Shown here in pieces: positions 16,820 through 26,992 of a DNA stretch of 64,000 nucleotides (its first letter is position 1; each line of letters begins with the position of its first letter). Source of the DNA: Qipengyuania nanhaisediminis (GTDB lineage Bacteria; Pseudomonadota; Alphaproteobacteria; Sphingomonadales; Sphingomonadaceae). The position numbers were made by a program, and so were the translations under genes. Location: NCBI RefSeq assembly GCF_900115585.1, contig NZ_FOWZ01000002.1, forward strand, positions 496,001 through 560,000, read 5' to 3'. The notes under the pieces were generated by a model. That model was not told where the DNA came from, did no database searches, and saw only the letters and a program-made list of their open reading frames with translations.

Positions 16820-19630
16820 TCAATTCTTGGGGACGACCCCGTGCATCGCATATTTGGCAGCCAATTCCGGTGCCATGCGCAGCGCCCGCTCGACATCCGT
16901 ACGGCCGGCCTTGTCGCCTTTTTCGAGCCGCACGATCCCGCGCAAGTACAGCGAAGCGGACAGGCCCGGCGCCAGTTCCAGAGCGCTGTCGAGGTCGCTG
17001 AGCGCAGCGTCGTAATCGCCCATCCGGTAGCTGACCATCGCTCTGCTATCGAGCATCGGCGCGCTGTTTGTCGCGCGTTCGATGGCTTTCGTGCAGGAAG
17101 ACAAGGCAGCTTCCGGCTGGACATTGAAAAGTCCGCGGAACCAGCAATCTGCATTCAGGACCGATGCATTGGTCGGCTTGTCCGCCACCTGCTCTTCCAG
17201 CGCTGCAATCGCATCGTCCGTACGACCGGCGAGACCGGCGACCGTAGCGAAGGTACTGGCGTATGACCCTTCCTCATCGTCGCTGACGGGAAGGTCTGCC
17301 AGCAGGTCGAGTGCCTCGTCACGCTTCCCGCCGTAAGCCAGCAGCTCTGCGAGATTGAGCGCGAAATACGTGCTCGGGTCCAGGTCGTAGGCGGCCTGTG
17401 CATCGGCAATTGCGGCCTCGCGGTCGCCGAGCGCCTCGTGGACTCCGCCGCGCCAGCTGTGCAGATATGCGCTCGGCTGATTGGCGATGAGTGTGTCGAG
17501 GTCGGCAAGCACCCCGTCCCAGTCGAAAATCTGCGCCTTGAAAGTTGCTCGCTGGGTAAGCGGCCCCCAGTCGTCGGCGGCCGAGAAATCCACGGCCCGG
17601 TCATAGGCATCGAGGAGCGGTTTCACGCGCTTGGCCAACGTGGCGCTATCGATTTCCCAGCGCCATGCGAAATCCTCTGGCGCAAGCACCTCGGCCTCCA
17701 GTGCGTTGAGCTGGCGCACCTTGCGCTTATGCGCCGGAAGCTCGGACGCGGGGATTTCGCCCAGGTCGTTCCATACGTCGACGCTGAAACGGATGACATT
17801 CCCTTCTATAGCGCGAGTGCCGTAGATGGCGGTATTCGCAAAGCCTTCGTCGATTACGGCATCGCCGGTTACCTCGAAATCGTCCATTCCCTCCGGCAGG
17901 ATGACGGAGGCGTTGACGCGATTGTATTGCGGGCCGCCGGTCTGGACCGGAATGTTGCGCCATTCCGGACGCGCACGGTCGGGATTGAAGGCGAACTTGT
18001 CGGTCTGGTCGGACGAGAGACGCATCCGCCCGTCAGCCCAGGAGAAGTCGCTAGCCATGATTCCTTCGGCGGTCAGGATTCCTAAGGCCCGGTCGTCGTC
18101 ATAGGAAAGGGAAACCGAAGTCAGCGCCCCGCCCGGCCCGGACGCGAAACTCGAGGCGAAACGCTTGAGCTGCTCCTCGTCGGCTTCATCCGCAGCCGCC
18201 CTGAGCGTGGCGCCCTGCGGTCCCGAGATTTTCATCGTCAGCGAAAAGAGCGCGGGAAAATCGATCCCGGCCGAATAATCGGAGGTGGCTTCCATCACCA
18301 TGTCCGGCGACGCCTTGCGCCGCTGAGTCATCGGGACGAGGTCCGCCCCCGCTACGGGCAACGGCAGCGCATAGAAGAATGCCGGGACTTCGCCGATGTT
18401 GGACAGGCGCGTTGCGGTACTGGTGCCATCGAGCCAGTAATCCGTGCCGTCGATGTTTGCGCGCACGATCATATGATCGAAATTGCCAGGGATCGGCAGC
18501 AATTCGGGGATCGCATCGCCTCCCCTGGTGGAGACAAGCACCGGGATCGCGTCGATACCCATTTGCGACAGCAGGGAGTACAAAAGGACCGACTTGGCCT
18601 TGCAGTCTCCGTAGCGCTTCTCCCACGTCTCTTCCGCCGACTGCGGCATGTAATTGCCGCCATCGAGACCGTTGAGGAGGTAGCTCACCTCGTCCTGAAC
18701 CAGCCGCACTGCCAAGGCCGTGCGCTCAAGCGGATCGCGGGTAGCCGCCATGATTTCGCGAGCCTTGGCGGCGACGTCGCTGTTATCAGCCACTTGGGCC
18801 GCTACTTGGTAGTGCGGAGCGAAGGCGCGCGACAAATCCTGCCAGTTGGCGAAGGTCCCGACCCGCAGAACCGGATCGCGATTGAAGCGCGACGGGGCAT
18901 CGCCCGGCATATCGGGGAGCTCGTCAATCGGCAGCGCGATAGTGAGCGTCTTATAGCCGTCGACCACTACAGGAGGCTCTACACCGGCTACATCTTCGGC
19001 TCGCCAGTATACTTCACTATCTTCCGGCCAGCTGACGATGGCCCGGGAGAAGCCGACCTGCCACGGCTCCTGGAAAAGGTATTGCGACGCCTGCATTTCA
19101 TCGCCGAGCGCCTGGTCATCTACCGTTACCGAGTGGGTTACCCGCAGAATGTCGTCCACCTGCAAGCCCGACACGGCAAGCGTTGCGGTAAGCTGTCCGT
19201 CGAGCAGACGCTGCTCAAGGCCACGTTCGCGGCGGATAACCTCGAATTGTGTCCCGCCGCCGATAACGTCGATGCTCTGGCCTGCGCGGATGATCTCGAC
19301 CCGATGCACAGTCAGGTCGCCCTTGTCGGGCAGCCAGGAAAGCGAAACAGTCCCGTGGTCCATGAGTAGCTCGGGATTGTCGATGCGGATCGCGGCATCT
19401 TCGTATTCGGTGACGACACCATCCTCGAGGCGCTGCTGCCAGTCGTAGATCAGCGTCGACGGCGCATCCTCCACGTCGACAAGGTCAAGCGTTGCAGCGT
19501 CAACCCAATCGGGCGCCGGTCCATAAAGAACGGCTTCACCCGCATTGGCAGGAGCCGCCAGAATAATGGCCATCGCGGCCGATGCAGCCAGGCTTGTTCG
19601 AGAAATCGGAAGTATCGTCTGATCGTTCAT
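16820..19630 (-). CDS. DUF3857 and transglutaminase-like domain protein with TPR tail
   Basis: About 936 residues from the ATG at 19630 (MNDQTILPISR). A signal peptide ends near APANA. The order is a DUF3857 beta-rich domain, a transglutaminase-like core with YGDCKAKSVLLYSLLSQMG (catalytic-type Cys; a His follows in NFDHMIVRA), a DUF2569-like middle region and C-terminal tetratricopeptide-like repeats (QPEAALSSCTKAIERA). It is predicted to be periplasmic or surface-exposed. No substrate is known for the family. It is transcribed away from purB. Confidence 0.85.
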   Translation of the reverse strand: MNDQTILPISRTSLAASAAMAIILAAPANAGEAVLYGPAPDWVDAATLDLVDVEDAPSTLIYDWQQRLEDGVVTEYEDAAIRIDNPELLMDHGTVSLSWLPDKGDLTVHRVEIIRAGQSIDVIGGGTQFEVIRRERGLEQRLLDGQLTATLAVSGLQVDDILRVTHSVTVDDQALGDEMQASQYLFQEPWQVGFSRAIVSWPEDSEVYWRAEDVAGVEPPVVVDGYKTLTIALPIDELPDMPGDAPSRFNRDPVLRVGTFANWQDLSRAFAPHYQVAAQVADNSDVAAKAREIMAATRDPLERTALAVRLVQDEVSYLLNGLDGGNYMPQSAEETWEKRYGDCKAKSVLLYSLLSQMGIDAIPVLVSTRGGDAIPELLPIPGNFDHMIVRANIDGTDYWLDGTSTATRLSNIGEVPAFFYALPLPVAGADLVPMTQRRKASPDMVMEATSDYSAGIDFPALFSLTMKISGPQGATLRAAADEADEEQLKRFASSFASGPGGALTSVSLSYDDDRALGILTAEGIMASDFSWADGRMRLSSDQTDKFAFNPDRARPEWRNIPVQTGGPQYNRVNASVILPEGMDDFEVTGDAVIDEGFANTAIYGTRAIEGNVIRFSVDVWNDLGEIPASELPAHKRKVRQLNALEAEVLAPEDFAWRWEIDSATLAKRVKPLLDAYDRAVDFSAADDWGPLTQRATFKAQIFDWDGVLADLDTLIANQPSAYLHSWRGGVHEALGDREAAIADAQAAYDLDPSTYFALNLAELLAYGGKRDEALDLLADLPVSDDEEGSYASTFATVAGLAGRTDDAIAALEEQVADKPTNASVLNADCWFRGLFNVQPEAALSSCTKAIERATNSAPMLDSRAMVSYRMGDYDAALSDLDSALELAPGLSASLYLRGIVRLEKGDKAGRTDVERALRMAPELAAKYAMHGVVPKN

Positions 19631-19798
19631 GCAGAACAACTTACCGCAATTGGAACTACATGCAATCACAGTGAGTGAGGCTGGGAAACCGCCTGTTCAC
19701 CAATATTTCGAATGCATGCCGCCGCTCCCCTTGCCAGCGCGCGCGCCCTTGCCTAGCGCGCTGCCCTGCACCCCAATCACAAGACTCGGAGTCGACCG

Positions 19799-21109
19799 AT
19801 GGTCCCCCGCTATGCCCGTCCAGCCATGACCGCCATTTGGGAGCCGGAGGCGAAGTATCGCATCTGGTTCGAGATCGAGGCGCACGCGACCGAGAAACTC
19901 GGCGAGCTTGGCGTCGTCCCCAAAAGCGCGGCAAAGGCCCTTTGGGACTGGTGGGCAACCGACCCCAAGATCGACGTCGAAGCGATCGACGCAATCGAGG
20001 CGGTAACAAAGCACGACGTGATAGCCTTCCTCACATGGGTCGCGGAAAACGTCGGTGACGAAGCGCGCTTCATGCACCAGGGCATGACCAGTTCCGACGT
20101 GCTCGACACGACACTGGCGGTCCAGCTGGCGCGTTCGACCGACCTGCTGCTAGAAGACCTCGACCAACTGCTGGCCGCGATCAAGCGCCGCGCGGAAGAG
20201 CACAAATACACCCCCACCATCGGTCGCAGCCATGGCATCCATGCAGAGCCTGTAACCTTCGGCCTCAAGCTTGCGCAGGCCTATGCCGAATTCGACCGCT
20301 GCAAGACCCGCCTGCTGGCTGCGCGCGAGGAAATCGCGACCTGCGCGATTTCCGGCGCGGTCGGCACCTTCGCCAATATCGATCCGAGCGTCGAAGAATA
20401 TGTCGCGGAAAAGCTCGGCCTCAAGCCAGAGCCGGTTTCCACGCAGGTCATTCCGCGTGATCGCCACGCCATGTATTTCGCCACGCTCGCGGTGATCGCC
20501 GGATCGATAGAGCGCGTTGCGGTGGAAATCCGCCACTTGCAGCGCACCGAAGTTCTCGAGGCCGAGGAATTTTTCTCGAAGGGGCAGAAGGGCTCGTCGG
20601 CAATGCCGCACAAGCGTAACCCGATCCTGACGGAGAACCTGACCGGCCAGGCCCGCATGATCCGCGCCTACGCCCTGCCGGCACTCGAAAACGTGGCGCT
20701 GTGGCACGAGCGCGATATCTCGCATTCCTCGGTCGAGCGGTTCATCGGTCCCGATGCGACCATCACGCTCGACTTCGCGCTCGCGCGCCTGACCGGCGTA
20801 GTCGACAAGCTGCTCGTCTATCCCGAGCGCATGCAGGCCAACATGGATCGCATGGGCGGCCTCATCCATTCGCAGCGCGTCCTGCTTGCCCTGACCCAGA
20901 ACGGCGTGAGCCGCGAGGACGCCTATCGCCTCGTCCAGCGCAACGCGATGAAGGTGTGGGAATCGGATGGCAGGCTGATGCTGCTCGACCTGCTCAAGCA
21001 GGACGAGGAGGTGACCGCCGCGCTGACGAACGAGCAGCTCGAGGAGCGCTTCGACCTCGATTACCACTTCAAGCAGGTCGACACGATCTTCGACCGCGTT
21101 TTCGGCTGA
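19799..21109 (+). CDS. purB: Adenylosuccinate lyase
   Basis: Acts twice in purine synthesis: SAICAR to AICAR and adenylosuccinate to AMP. 436 residues. Fumarase/aspartase superfamily signature [12 protein letters not shown] is intact, along with [11 protein letters not shown] and the active-site His in [14 protein letters not shown]. Start ATG at 19799 (MVPRYARP). The upstream intergenic DNA carries a 7-bp inverted repeat (AGCGCGC/GCGCGCT) without an obvious role. Confidence 0.97.
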   Translation: MVPRYARPAMTAIWEPEAKYRIWFEIEAHATEKLGELGVVPKSAAKALWDWWATDPKIDVEAIDAIEAVTKHDVIAFLTWVAENVGDEARFMHQGMTSSDVLDTTLAVQLARSTDLLLEDLDQLLAAIKRRAEEHKYTPTIGRSHGIHAEPVTFGLKLAQAYAEFDRCKTRLLAAREEIATCAISGAVGTFANIDPSVEEYVAEKLGLKPEPVSTQVIPRDRHAMYFATLAVIAGSIERVAVEIRHLQRTEVLEAEEFFSKGQKGSSAMPHKRNPILTENLTGQARMIRAYALPALENVALWHERDISHSSVERFIGPDATITLDFALARLTGVVDKLLVYPERMQANMDRMGGLIHSQRVLLALTQNGVSREDAYRLVQRNAMKVWESDGRLMLLDLLKQDEEVTAALTNEQLEERFDLDYHFKQVDTIFDRVFG

Positions 21110-21172
21110 GCCTTGCGACACGTCTGGTGTGCGCCTAGCATTGCCGGAAAACCGGTGAGGGGTAGCTAAGAA

Positions 21173-21538
21173 ATGCAAATCGTCCGAACGATCCTGTGGA
21201 TTGCACTGCTGGTGGCGATCCTCGCCTTTTCCTTCGGCAATTGGGACAAGCAGATCGATGTGCGCATCTGGCCCGGCATCGTGTGGGACACGCGCGTGCC
21301 TGCCCTCGTCATCGTGTCTTTCCTGATCGGGATCGTGCCGATGTGGCTCTATCATCGCGGGGTACGCTGGCGTCACACGCGCCGGATTACCGCACTTGAG
21401 CAAGCGACCTCTCAGATGGCGGCACCGCGTGCCGATGATCGCCCTGCACCTGCACCTGCACCTGCCCCTACGCCGGCGGCCTCGACAGTCGCCGAGCCTG
21501 CAAATCCTGTAGATCCGGAACCCGACACGCGGTCATGA
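21173..21538 (+). CDS. LapA-domain (DUF1049) membrane protein
   Basis: 121 residues with two membrane helices (about 5-22 and 43-62) and the LapA-like segment LAFSFGNWDKQIDVRIWPG. LapA/LapB proteins in E. coli tune LpxC turnover and lipopolysaccharide assembly. The C-terminal 40 residues are Pro/Ala-rich and disordered, encoded partly by a tandem hexanucleotide repeat. Its stop overlaps the pyrF start (ATGA), so the two are coupled. Confidence 0.8.
   Translation: MQIVRTILWIALLVAILAFSFGNWDKQIDVRIWPGIVWDTRVPALVIVSFLIGIVPMWLYHRGVRWRHTRRITALEQATSQMAAPRADDRPAPAPAPAPTPAASTVAEPANPVDPEPDTRS
21443..21465 (+). repeat. Tandem CCTGCA hexanucleotide repeat in the lapA-like gene
   Basis: Three full copies of CCTGCA plus five bases of a fourth encode a Pro-Ala run. 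As the unit is a multiple of three, copy-number change would alter tail length without a frameshift. Confidence 0.8.
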
Positions 21539-22209
21539 GCAACCCTGTCTATCTCGCTCTCGACGTCCCTCGCCTGCGCGATGGAGTTGCACTGGCAGAA
21601 AAGGTCAAGGCGCACGTCGGCGGGATCAAGCTGGGGCTGGAATTTTTCTGCGCCCATGGCGCGCACGGGGTGCACATGATCGGGCAGCTCGGCCTGCCGA
21701 TCTTCCTCGATTTGAAGCTTTACGACATCCCGAACACGGTGGCCGGCGCCATGCACGCGATCCACCAGCTCGAACCTTCCATTGTTACCATCCATGCCAG
21801 CGGCGGACGCGCAATGATGGAAGACGCGAAAGCTGCTGCGGGAGAGAACACGAAGGTGGTCGGCGTCACCATGCTCACCAGCATGGATGACCGCGATTTA
21901 CAGCGCACCGGCGTCCAGGGCACGGCGCACGACCAGGTCATGCGTCTCGCGGAACTCGCCAAGGACAGTGGACTCGACGGGATCGTGTGTTCAGGTCACG
22001 AGGTGAAAGCCGTGCACGATCAATGGAAAGACGGCTATTTCGTCGTCCCCGGCCTGCGTCCGGCAGGCAGCGCGGTCGGCGACCAGAAACGCGTGGTCAC
22101 ACCGCGCCAGGCGCGCGACGACGGCGCCAGCGTCCTCGTCATCGGACGCCCCATCAGCCGGGCGGACGACCCCGCAGAAGCGGCCCGCGCGATCGAGGCC
22201 ACTCTTTGA
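21535..22209 (+). CDS. pyrF: Orotidine 5'-phosphate decarboxylase
   Basis: Decarboxylates OMP to UMP, the last step of de novo pyrimidine synthesis. 224 residues, a TIM barrel. The catalytic Asp-Lys array is seen as FLDLKLYDIPNTV; the phosphate-binding end contains VPGLRPAG and VIGRPISRADDPAEAA. The start overlaps the preceding stop and the stop overlaps the TTG of the GNAT gene, giving a tightly coupled run. Confidence 0.96.
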   Translation: MSNPVYLALDVPRLRDGVALAEKVKAHVGGIKLGLEFFCAHGAHGVHMIGQLGLPIFLDLKLYDIPNTVAGAMHAIHQLEPSIVTIHASGGRAMMEDAKAAAGENTKVVGVTMLTSMDDRDLQRTGVQGTAHDQVMRLAELAKDSGLDGIVCSGHEVKAVHDQWKDGYFVVPGLRPAGSAVGDQKRVVTPRQARDDGASVLVIGRPISRADDPAEAARAIEATL

Positions 22210-22715
22210 CTTCCATTATCGAGGCATCCCTTGCGGATGCCGCCGAGATCAAGCTCCTCATAGAGAGCGCCTATCGCGGCGACAGCGCGCGGCAGGGCTG
22301 GAACCACGAAGCCGACCTCCTCGACGACGAACGCACTTCTCTCGAAGAGATCGAGCGCCTCATCAAAGACGAGAAAGTCAGCTTCCAGGTGGCCCGGGGC
22401 GATGCCGGAGCGCCGACCGGCTGCGTTGCCGTGACACAGCTCGACGCGACATGCGGCTATCTCGGAATGCTGTGCGTCGCGCCAACGATGCAGTCGGGAG
22501 GGCTTGGCGGAATGCTGCTCGAAGCGGCTGAACTGGCAGCTTTGAAACGCGGCATAGAAACGCTGGAGATGACCGTGATTACGCAGCGTTCCTCATTGAT
22601 ATCATGGTACGAGCGGCGCGGATATGAGCGGACGGGTGAAACGCGCCCTTTCCCGGTTCCGCGCGATCCACCGCTGGAATTCGCCGTGCTGGCAAAGCGG
22701 CTTGCGAACACCTAG
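22206..22715 (+). CDS. GNAT family N-acetyltransferase
   Basis: 169 residues from a TTG that overlaps the pyrF stop as TTGA; no ATG fits before the conserved start (TSIIEASLADAAEIKLL). The GNAT fold is visible: a beta4 strand with LGMLCVAPTMQSGGLGGMLLEAAE (acetyl-CoA pyrophosphate loop of the Q/RxxGxG/A type, here QSGGLGG) and SWYERRGYERTGETRPFP. The acceptor substrate is unknown. Coupled between pyrF and trpF. Confidence 0.85.
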   Translation: MTSIIEASLADAAEIKLLIESAYRGDSARQGWNHEADLLDDERTSLEEIERLIKDEKVSFQVARGDAGAPTGCVAVTQLDATCGYLGMLCVAPTMQSGGLGGMLLEAAELAALKRGIETLEMTVITQRSSLISWYERRGYERTGETRPFPVPRDPPLEFAVLAKRLANT

Positions 22716-22724
22716 CTTCTGCTC

Positions 22725-23369
22725 ATGACCAGCGTAGCCATCAAGATTTGCGGGATTTCAACCCCTGATGCCCTCGACGCGGCGATTGCGGCCCGTGCGG
22801 ATTTCATTGGACTGGTGTTTTTCCCGCCATCCCCGCGCAACGTCGATGGCCATGCTGCGGCGGCACTGGCCGCGCGTGCAGGTTCGTCCATCGGGCGCGT
22901 CGGCCTGTTCGTGGACGCAGACGACGGTCTCATTGCCGAGAGCGTCAAGGCTGGCCGCCTCGATGTCATCCAGTTGCACGGCGAAGAAACGCCGGAACGC
23001 GTCGCGCAGGTTAAGGATCGTTTCGGTTTACCAGTCTGGAAAGCGATTCCCGTCGCAACCGGCAGAGACGTCGAAAAAGCTCAGGCGTATAAAGGGATTG
23101 CCGATCTGTTTCTGTTCGACGCTCGAACGCCGAAGGACGCGGCGCTCCCGGGTGGCATGGGGCTCAGCTTCGACTGGTCGCTCTTGGCCAGCTGGCGCGG
23201 CAGGCCCGGATGGGGCCTTGCAGGCGGGCTTTCTCCCGCAAATGTAGCAGATGCGCTGGAGCGGACGGGCGCGCCATTGCTCGACACTTCCTCCGGTGTA
23301 GAGAGCGCGCCCGGCCAGAAGGACCCGGAATTGATCCGCGCCTTCTGCGATGCAGCGCGCAACGCTTGA
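22725..23369 (+). CDS. trpF: Phosphoribosylanthranilate isomerase
   Basis: Amadori rearrangement of phosphoribosylanthranilate in tryptophan synthesis. 214 residues, TIM barrel. Seen: IKICGISTPDALDAA (catalytic Cys), FIGLVFFPPSPRNV, VIQLHGEETPERV, LFDARTPK (general-acid Asp) and LAGGLSPANVADAL (phosphate site). It follows pyrF-GNAT with 9 nt spacing; no other trp gene follows in the window. Confidence 0.95.
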   Translation: MTSVAIKICGISTPDALDAAIAARADFIGLVFFPPSPRNVDGHAAAALAARAGSSIGRVGLFVDADDGLIAESVKAGRLDVIQLHGEETPERVAQVKDRFGLPVWKAIPVATGRDVEKAQAYKGIADLFLFDARTPKDAALPGGMGLSFDWSLLASWRGRPGWGLAGGLSPANVADALERTGAPLLDTSSGVESAPGQKDPELIRAFCDAARNA

Positions 23370-23438
23370 CGCGCTGCACAATCCTGCTATGCGCGCGCCT
23401 TCGCTAATTGGCTCCGCACCCCGGTGAAGCGGTAGCCG

Positions 23439-23459
23439 CGCTGGAACACTCTTCCAGCG
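23439..23459 (+). other. Perfect hairpin in the rpsD leader
   Basis: CGCTGGAA (23439-23446) pairs with TTCCAGCG (23452-23459) around a 5-nt loop, 60 nt before the rpsD ATG. S4 regulates its own operon in several bacteria; this is only a candidate autoregulatory leader. Confidence 0.45.
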
Positions 23460-23519
23460 GTGCGATGCCGGGTTGGATGGCGGACATTGGGTTCGCTCAG
23501 CAAATTGAAGGAAAGACTT

Positions 23520-24134
23520 ATGTCGAAGCGCAAGAGCGCCAAGTACAAACTCGACCGCCGGATGGGTGAAAACATCTGGGGTCGTCCGAACTCCCCGGTC
23601 AACAAGCGTTCCTACGGCCCCGGCCAGCACGGTCAGCGCCGCAAGAGCAAGATGAGCGACTTCGGCCTGCAGCTGCGCGCCAAGCAGAAGCTCAAGGGCT
23701 ACTACGGCGACGTGACCGAGAAGCAGTTCAAGCGCACCTACAAGGAAGCGTCGGCCATGAAGGGCGACACCGGTCAGAACCTGATCGGCCTGCTCGAACA
23801 GCGTCTCGACATGGTCGTCTATCGCGCCAAGTTCGCTCCGACCATCTTCTCCGCCCGTCAGATCGTGAGCCACGGCCACATCTACCTCAACGGCGTGAAG
23901 ACCAACATCGCATCGGCCCGCGTCAAGGTCGGCGACGTCGTCAGCCTCGGCAGTAAGGCCAAGGAAATGGCTCTCGTCATCGAAGCGCAGAGCCTGCCCG
24001 AGCGTGAAATTCCCGACTACGTCGCGCCCGACGGCAACGACAAGGTGACCTTCACCCGCGTGCCGAAGCTCGACGAAGTGCCCTACCCGGTCACCATGGA
24101 ACCGAACTTGGTCGTCGAATTCTATTCGCGCTGA
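23520..24134 (+). CDS. rpsD: 30S ribosomal protein S4
   Basis: Primary 16S rRNA-binding protein that nucleates assembly of the small subunit. 204 residues, the standard length, from the ATG at 23520 ([16 protein letters not shown]) with GAAGGAAAG as ribosome-binding site. The S4 RNA-binding domain includes [31 protein letters not shown]. It stands alone rather than in an alpha operon, with its own terminator. Confidence 0.97.
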   Translation: MSKRKSAKYKLDRRMGENIWGRPNSPVNKRSYGPGQHGQRRKSKMSDFGLQLRAKQKLKGYYGDVTEKQFKRTYKEASAMKGDTGQNLIGLLEQRLDMVVYRAKFAPTIFSARQIVSHGHIYLNGVKTNIASARVKVGDVVSLGSKAKEMALVIEAQSLPEREIPDYVAPDGNDKVTFTRVPKLDEVPYPVTMEPNLVVEFYSR

Positions 24135-24153
24135 TCACTTCGGCAACGAAACA

Positions 24154-24190
24154 CGAAAGGGCGGTCCTGCGGGGCCGCCCTTTTTCGTTT
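24154..24190 (+). terminator. Rho-independent terminator of rpsD
   Basis: AAAGGGCGG.CC pairs with GG.CCGCCCTTT around a short loop and is followed by TTTTTCGTTT. It begins about 20 nt after the rpsD stop. Confidence 0.88.
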
Positions 24191-24253
24191 CGATTGGTCG
24201 CATTTTCAAGAAGTTGCAGGAACCAGACCCGGGTCTGGCGTTGTGTCGATGCT

Positions 24254-24451
24254 ATGGTCTTCTATCGCTTCGTGACACGCAATCGCATCGGCAAATGGTA
24301 TGCCTCGCTCACCGACGCACAGCGCAATGCAAACGCGATCGGCGCCGGCTTCACAGGGCCCGGCGGCAGCTTCACGGCCTATCGCGGGACGATCCTGGAA
24401 ATGCAGGAAAAGCCGGGTCAGCGCGAATGGGCCAAGCGCAAGGACCAGTAG
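24254..24451 (+). CDS. Hypothetical small protein (65 aa)
   Basis: No family recognised. It starts MVFYRFVTRNRIGKWYASL and has a Gly-rich middle (GPGGSF). Codon third positions are strongly GC-rich in this frame, like true genes nearby, which supports coding. No good Shine-Dalgarno is visible before the ATG at 24254. The last 34 bp overlap the convergent M50 peptidase gene tail-to-tail. Confidence 0.6.
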   Translation: MVFYRFVTRNRIGKWYASLTDAQRNANAIGAGFTGPGGSFTAYRGTILEMQEKPGQREWAKRKDQ

Positions 24452-25146
24452 ATCATCGCGACGATAATCGCTGTGATGAGGCCACCCCAGAACCAGTACG
24501 GCAGGAACAGCGCCTGCGCGATATGACCGGTGTCCGATAGCTGCGGCCGCCCGCCGAGCATGCCGCCTTGGCTGAACAAATAGCCGAAGTCGCGATAGAT
24601 GCTGATGCAGCCCTGCACGCCGAGGAACTGGACCGCGAAATGGCGTTGGTTCGCCCGTGCCTTGAAAGCGAACCACAGGCAGGCCAGCCCGACTGCGGGC
24701 AGGACCAGCCATCCCGTGAGGGAACGCACCCAGATAAGCGTCGAGATCAACAATACCCCGCCCAGCAAGACCAGCGCATTCCGAGTAGCGCGCCTTGTGC
24801 GCGATGACAGGATCAGCGCGCATCCTGCGAATGTCGGCCCCAGAAGTCCGGCTGCTGCGATCAGAGCACTCGACAATCTGGACGGCTCGCCCTCGGACAG
24901 GTGCGCAGCATAGCCCGAACCGTTGGGGAAAATGACCAAGCGCTCGAACTCGTGGCCGAATGCCATCGCCGCAAGGCCGTGGCCCATTTCATGAAACCAG
25001 GTCGACAGGATCGTGAACGGGTAGAGCAGATATCCGCCGTAAGGCGAATGCCAGAGGAGGATGGTAATGATCGCCATCACCACCAGCGCGGTTATCTCGC
25101 TGCGGTCATTGGAGCCAAGCCCTCCCCCCGAACGCCATCTCGTCAT
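24418..25146 (-). CDS. M50-family membrane peptidase-like protein (M50B)
   Basis: 242 residues from the ATG at 25146 (MTRWRSGGG). Multi-spanning, with the zinc-site HEMGH near residue 53 after FTILSTWF and a further conserved segment AMAFGHEFERLVIFPNGSGYA. This matches the M50B group, whose members resemble site-2 proteases; several are uncharacterised. A distant second zinc ligand is not clear to me, so proteolytic activity is uncertain. It follows the SDR gene by 19 nt. Confidence 0.8.
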   Translation of the reverse strand: MTRWRSGGGLGSNDRSEITALVVMAIITILLWHSPYGGYLLYPFTILSTWFHEMGHGLAAMAFGHEFERLVIFPNGSGYAAHLSEGEPSRLSSALIAAAGLLGPTFAGCALILSSRTRRATRNALVLLGGVLLISTLIWVRSLTGWLVLPAVGLACLWFAFKARANQRHFAVQFLGVQGCISIYRDFGYLFSQGGMLGGRPQLSDTGHIAQALFLPYWFWGGLITAIIVAMIYWSLRLAHSR

Positions 25147-25165
25147 GTCGAGCCTCTCGCAGCCA

Positions 25166-25858
25166 TCACGCCGGAATTTCCTCGCCGTCATAGGCGAAGC
25201 ACTTGCCGCTGTCCGAAGGCTCCAGCGACGCAAGCACATCGACCAGCATTCCTGCCGAATAGTCCGGGGTGAACAGCTTGCCTTGCGGCACATTGCGCTG
25301 GAACGGCTCGCTCAACCGCGTGTCGACCGTGCCGGGATGGAGGCCGACGCAAAAAGCCTCCGGCTTCTTGCGCGCCAGTTCGATGGACAGGCTGCGCACC
25401 ATCATGTTGAGTGCGGCCTTGCTCGCCCGATAGGCATACCAACCGCCGAGCCGGTTGTCCGAGATGCTCCCCACCCTCGCCGACAGCGCCGCAAAGCCGC
25501 CTCGGCGATCGTCGGGCAGGAGCGGCAGGAAATGCTTGGCGACCAATGCAGGACCGGTGACGTTGATCGCAAAATTGCGCGCGAAGTTTTCCGCGTCGAG
25601 GTGTCGCCAGTCCTTTTCAGGACCACTGCCTTCCTCGTGGAGAAAGCCAGTAGCGACGAAGACGAGGTCGACCGGCCCATTCTCGCCAGCTCGATCCGCG
25701 GCAGCCGCGATGCTGCCTTCGTCCTCGATGTCGATGCGTGCGCTATCGCCGGAGCGGGCATATCGCAGGACCGTGGTTCCACCCGCCTCAAGCTTTTCGG
25801 CAATCGCTGCGCCAATGCCGCCGGATGCGCCGATCACAGCTGCGCGGCGCCATGTCAC
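25166..25858 (-). CDS. Short-chain dehydrogenase/reductase
   Basis: 230 residues. Rossmann nucleotide motif [14 protein letters not shown] at the N-terminus, an NVTG segment and the catalytic YAYRASKAA (Tyr-x3-Lys), then [14 protein letters not shown]. This is of the C-factor-like or atypical SDR group. It starts with GTG overlapping the tgt stop (GTGA). Substrate unknown. Confidence 0.9.
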   Translation of the reverse strand: MTWRRAAVIGASGGIGAAIAEKLEAGGTTVLRYARSGDSARIDIEDEGSIAAAADRAGENGPVDLVFVATGFLHEEGSGPEKDWRHLDAENFARNFAINVTGPALVAKHFLPLLPDDRRGGFAALSARVGSISDNRLGGWYAYRASKAALNMMVRSLSIELARKKPEAFCVGLHPGTVDTRLSEPFQRNVPQGKLFTPDYSAGMLVDVLASLEPSDSGKCFAYDGEEIPA

Positions 25859-26991
25859 TGCTTGGCGTCTCCGAGGTAATCCCTGCGAAAATCAGCCGCA
25901 AAGGCAGCGAAAGTACCGCCACCAATCGCATCGCGCATGGCCTGCATCAGCTGCTGGTAGAATGCGATATTGTGTTCGGTCATCAGCATGGCTCCGAGGA
26001 TTTCGCCCGACTTCTGCAGGTGATGGAGATAGGCACGCGAATAGGTCGCGCAAACCGAACAGGTGCATTTCTCGTCCAGCGGTCCCGTGTCCTCGGCGAA
26101 CCGCGCATTGCGCAGGTTGAGCGGGCCATGCCAGGTGAATGCCTGCCCGTTTCGTCCCGACCGGCTCGGCAAGACGCAATCGAACATGTCGACCCCGCGC
26201 TCGACCGCGCCGACCAGGTCGTCCGGCTTGCCGACGCCCATGAGGTAGCGCGGCCGGTCATTCGGCAATTGGCCCGGCGCGAAATCGAGCGTGGCAAACA
26301 TCGCCTCCTGCCCCTCGCCCACGGCAAGTCCGCCGATCGCGTAACCATCGAAGCCAATATCGGTCAGTTTCTCTGCGCTGATCTTGCGCAATTCCTCGTC
26401 GAGGGCGCCCTGCTGGATGCCGAATAGCGCGGATCGCTCGGCGTGCTCTCCGCCAGCATCGAACCCGTCCCGGCTACGCTGCGCCCAGCGCATCGACATT
26501 TCCATGCTCGCCGCAATTTCGTCACGCGGACGATCGGCGCGCGGACACTCGTCGAATGCCATGACGATGTCCGACCCCAGAAGCCTCTGGATCTCCATCG
26601 AGCGTTCGGGGGTAAGCATATGCTTCGACCCATCGATGTGACTGCGGAACTCGACACCCTTTTCGGTGAGCTTGCGCAGGTCCGACAGGCTCATCACCTG
26701 GTAACCGCCGCTGTCGGTCAGGATCGGCCGGTCCCAGTTCATGAACTTGTGGAGGCCGCCGAGCCTGGCGACCCGTTCTGCACCCGGGCGCAGCATCAGG
26801 TGGTAGGTGTTGCCAAGGATAATGTCCGCGCCTGTTGCGCGCACTGTCTCCGGCTTCATCGCCTTCACCGTCGCAGCGGTGCCTACGGGCATGAACGCCG
26901 GCGTGCGGATGTCACCGCGCAGCATGGAAATCCGCCCGGTACGCGCAGCGCCGTCCGTCGCGTCGATCGTGAAGTCGAACCGATTGGCCAT
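25855..26991 (-). CDS. tgt: Queuine tRNA-ribosyltransferase (tRNA-guanine transglycosylase)
   Basis: Exchanges guanine-34 for preQ1 in GUN-anticodon tRNAs (Asp, Asn, His, Tyr), the entry step of queuosine in tRNA. 378 residues. Catalytic and substrate motifs: [12 protein letters not shown] (nucleophile region), [35 protein letters not shown], and the zinc site [17 protein letters not shown]. queA, which acts next, lies 3.2 kb upstream on the same strand. Confidence 0.96.
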   Translation of the reverse strand: MANRFDFTIDATDGAARTGRISMLRGDIRTPAFMPVGTAATVKAMKPETVRATGADIILGNTYHLMLRPGAERVARLGGLHKFMNWDRPILTDSGGYQVMSLSDLRKLTEKGVEFRSHIDGSKHMLTPERSMEIQRLLGSDIVMAFDECPRADRPRDEIAASMEMSMRWAQRSRDGFDAGGEHAERSALFGIQQGALDEELRKISAEKLTDIGFDGYAIGGLAVGEGQEAMFATLDFAPGQLPNDRPRYLMGVGKPDDLVGAVERGVDMFDCVLPSRSGRNGQAFTWHGPLNLRNARFAEDTGPLDEKCTCSVCATYSRAYLHHLQKSGEILGAMLMTEHNIAFYQQLMQAMRDAIGGGTFAAFAADFRRDYLGDAKQ

Positions 26992-26992
26992 G

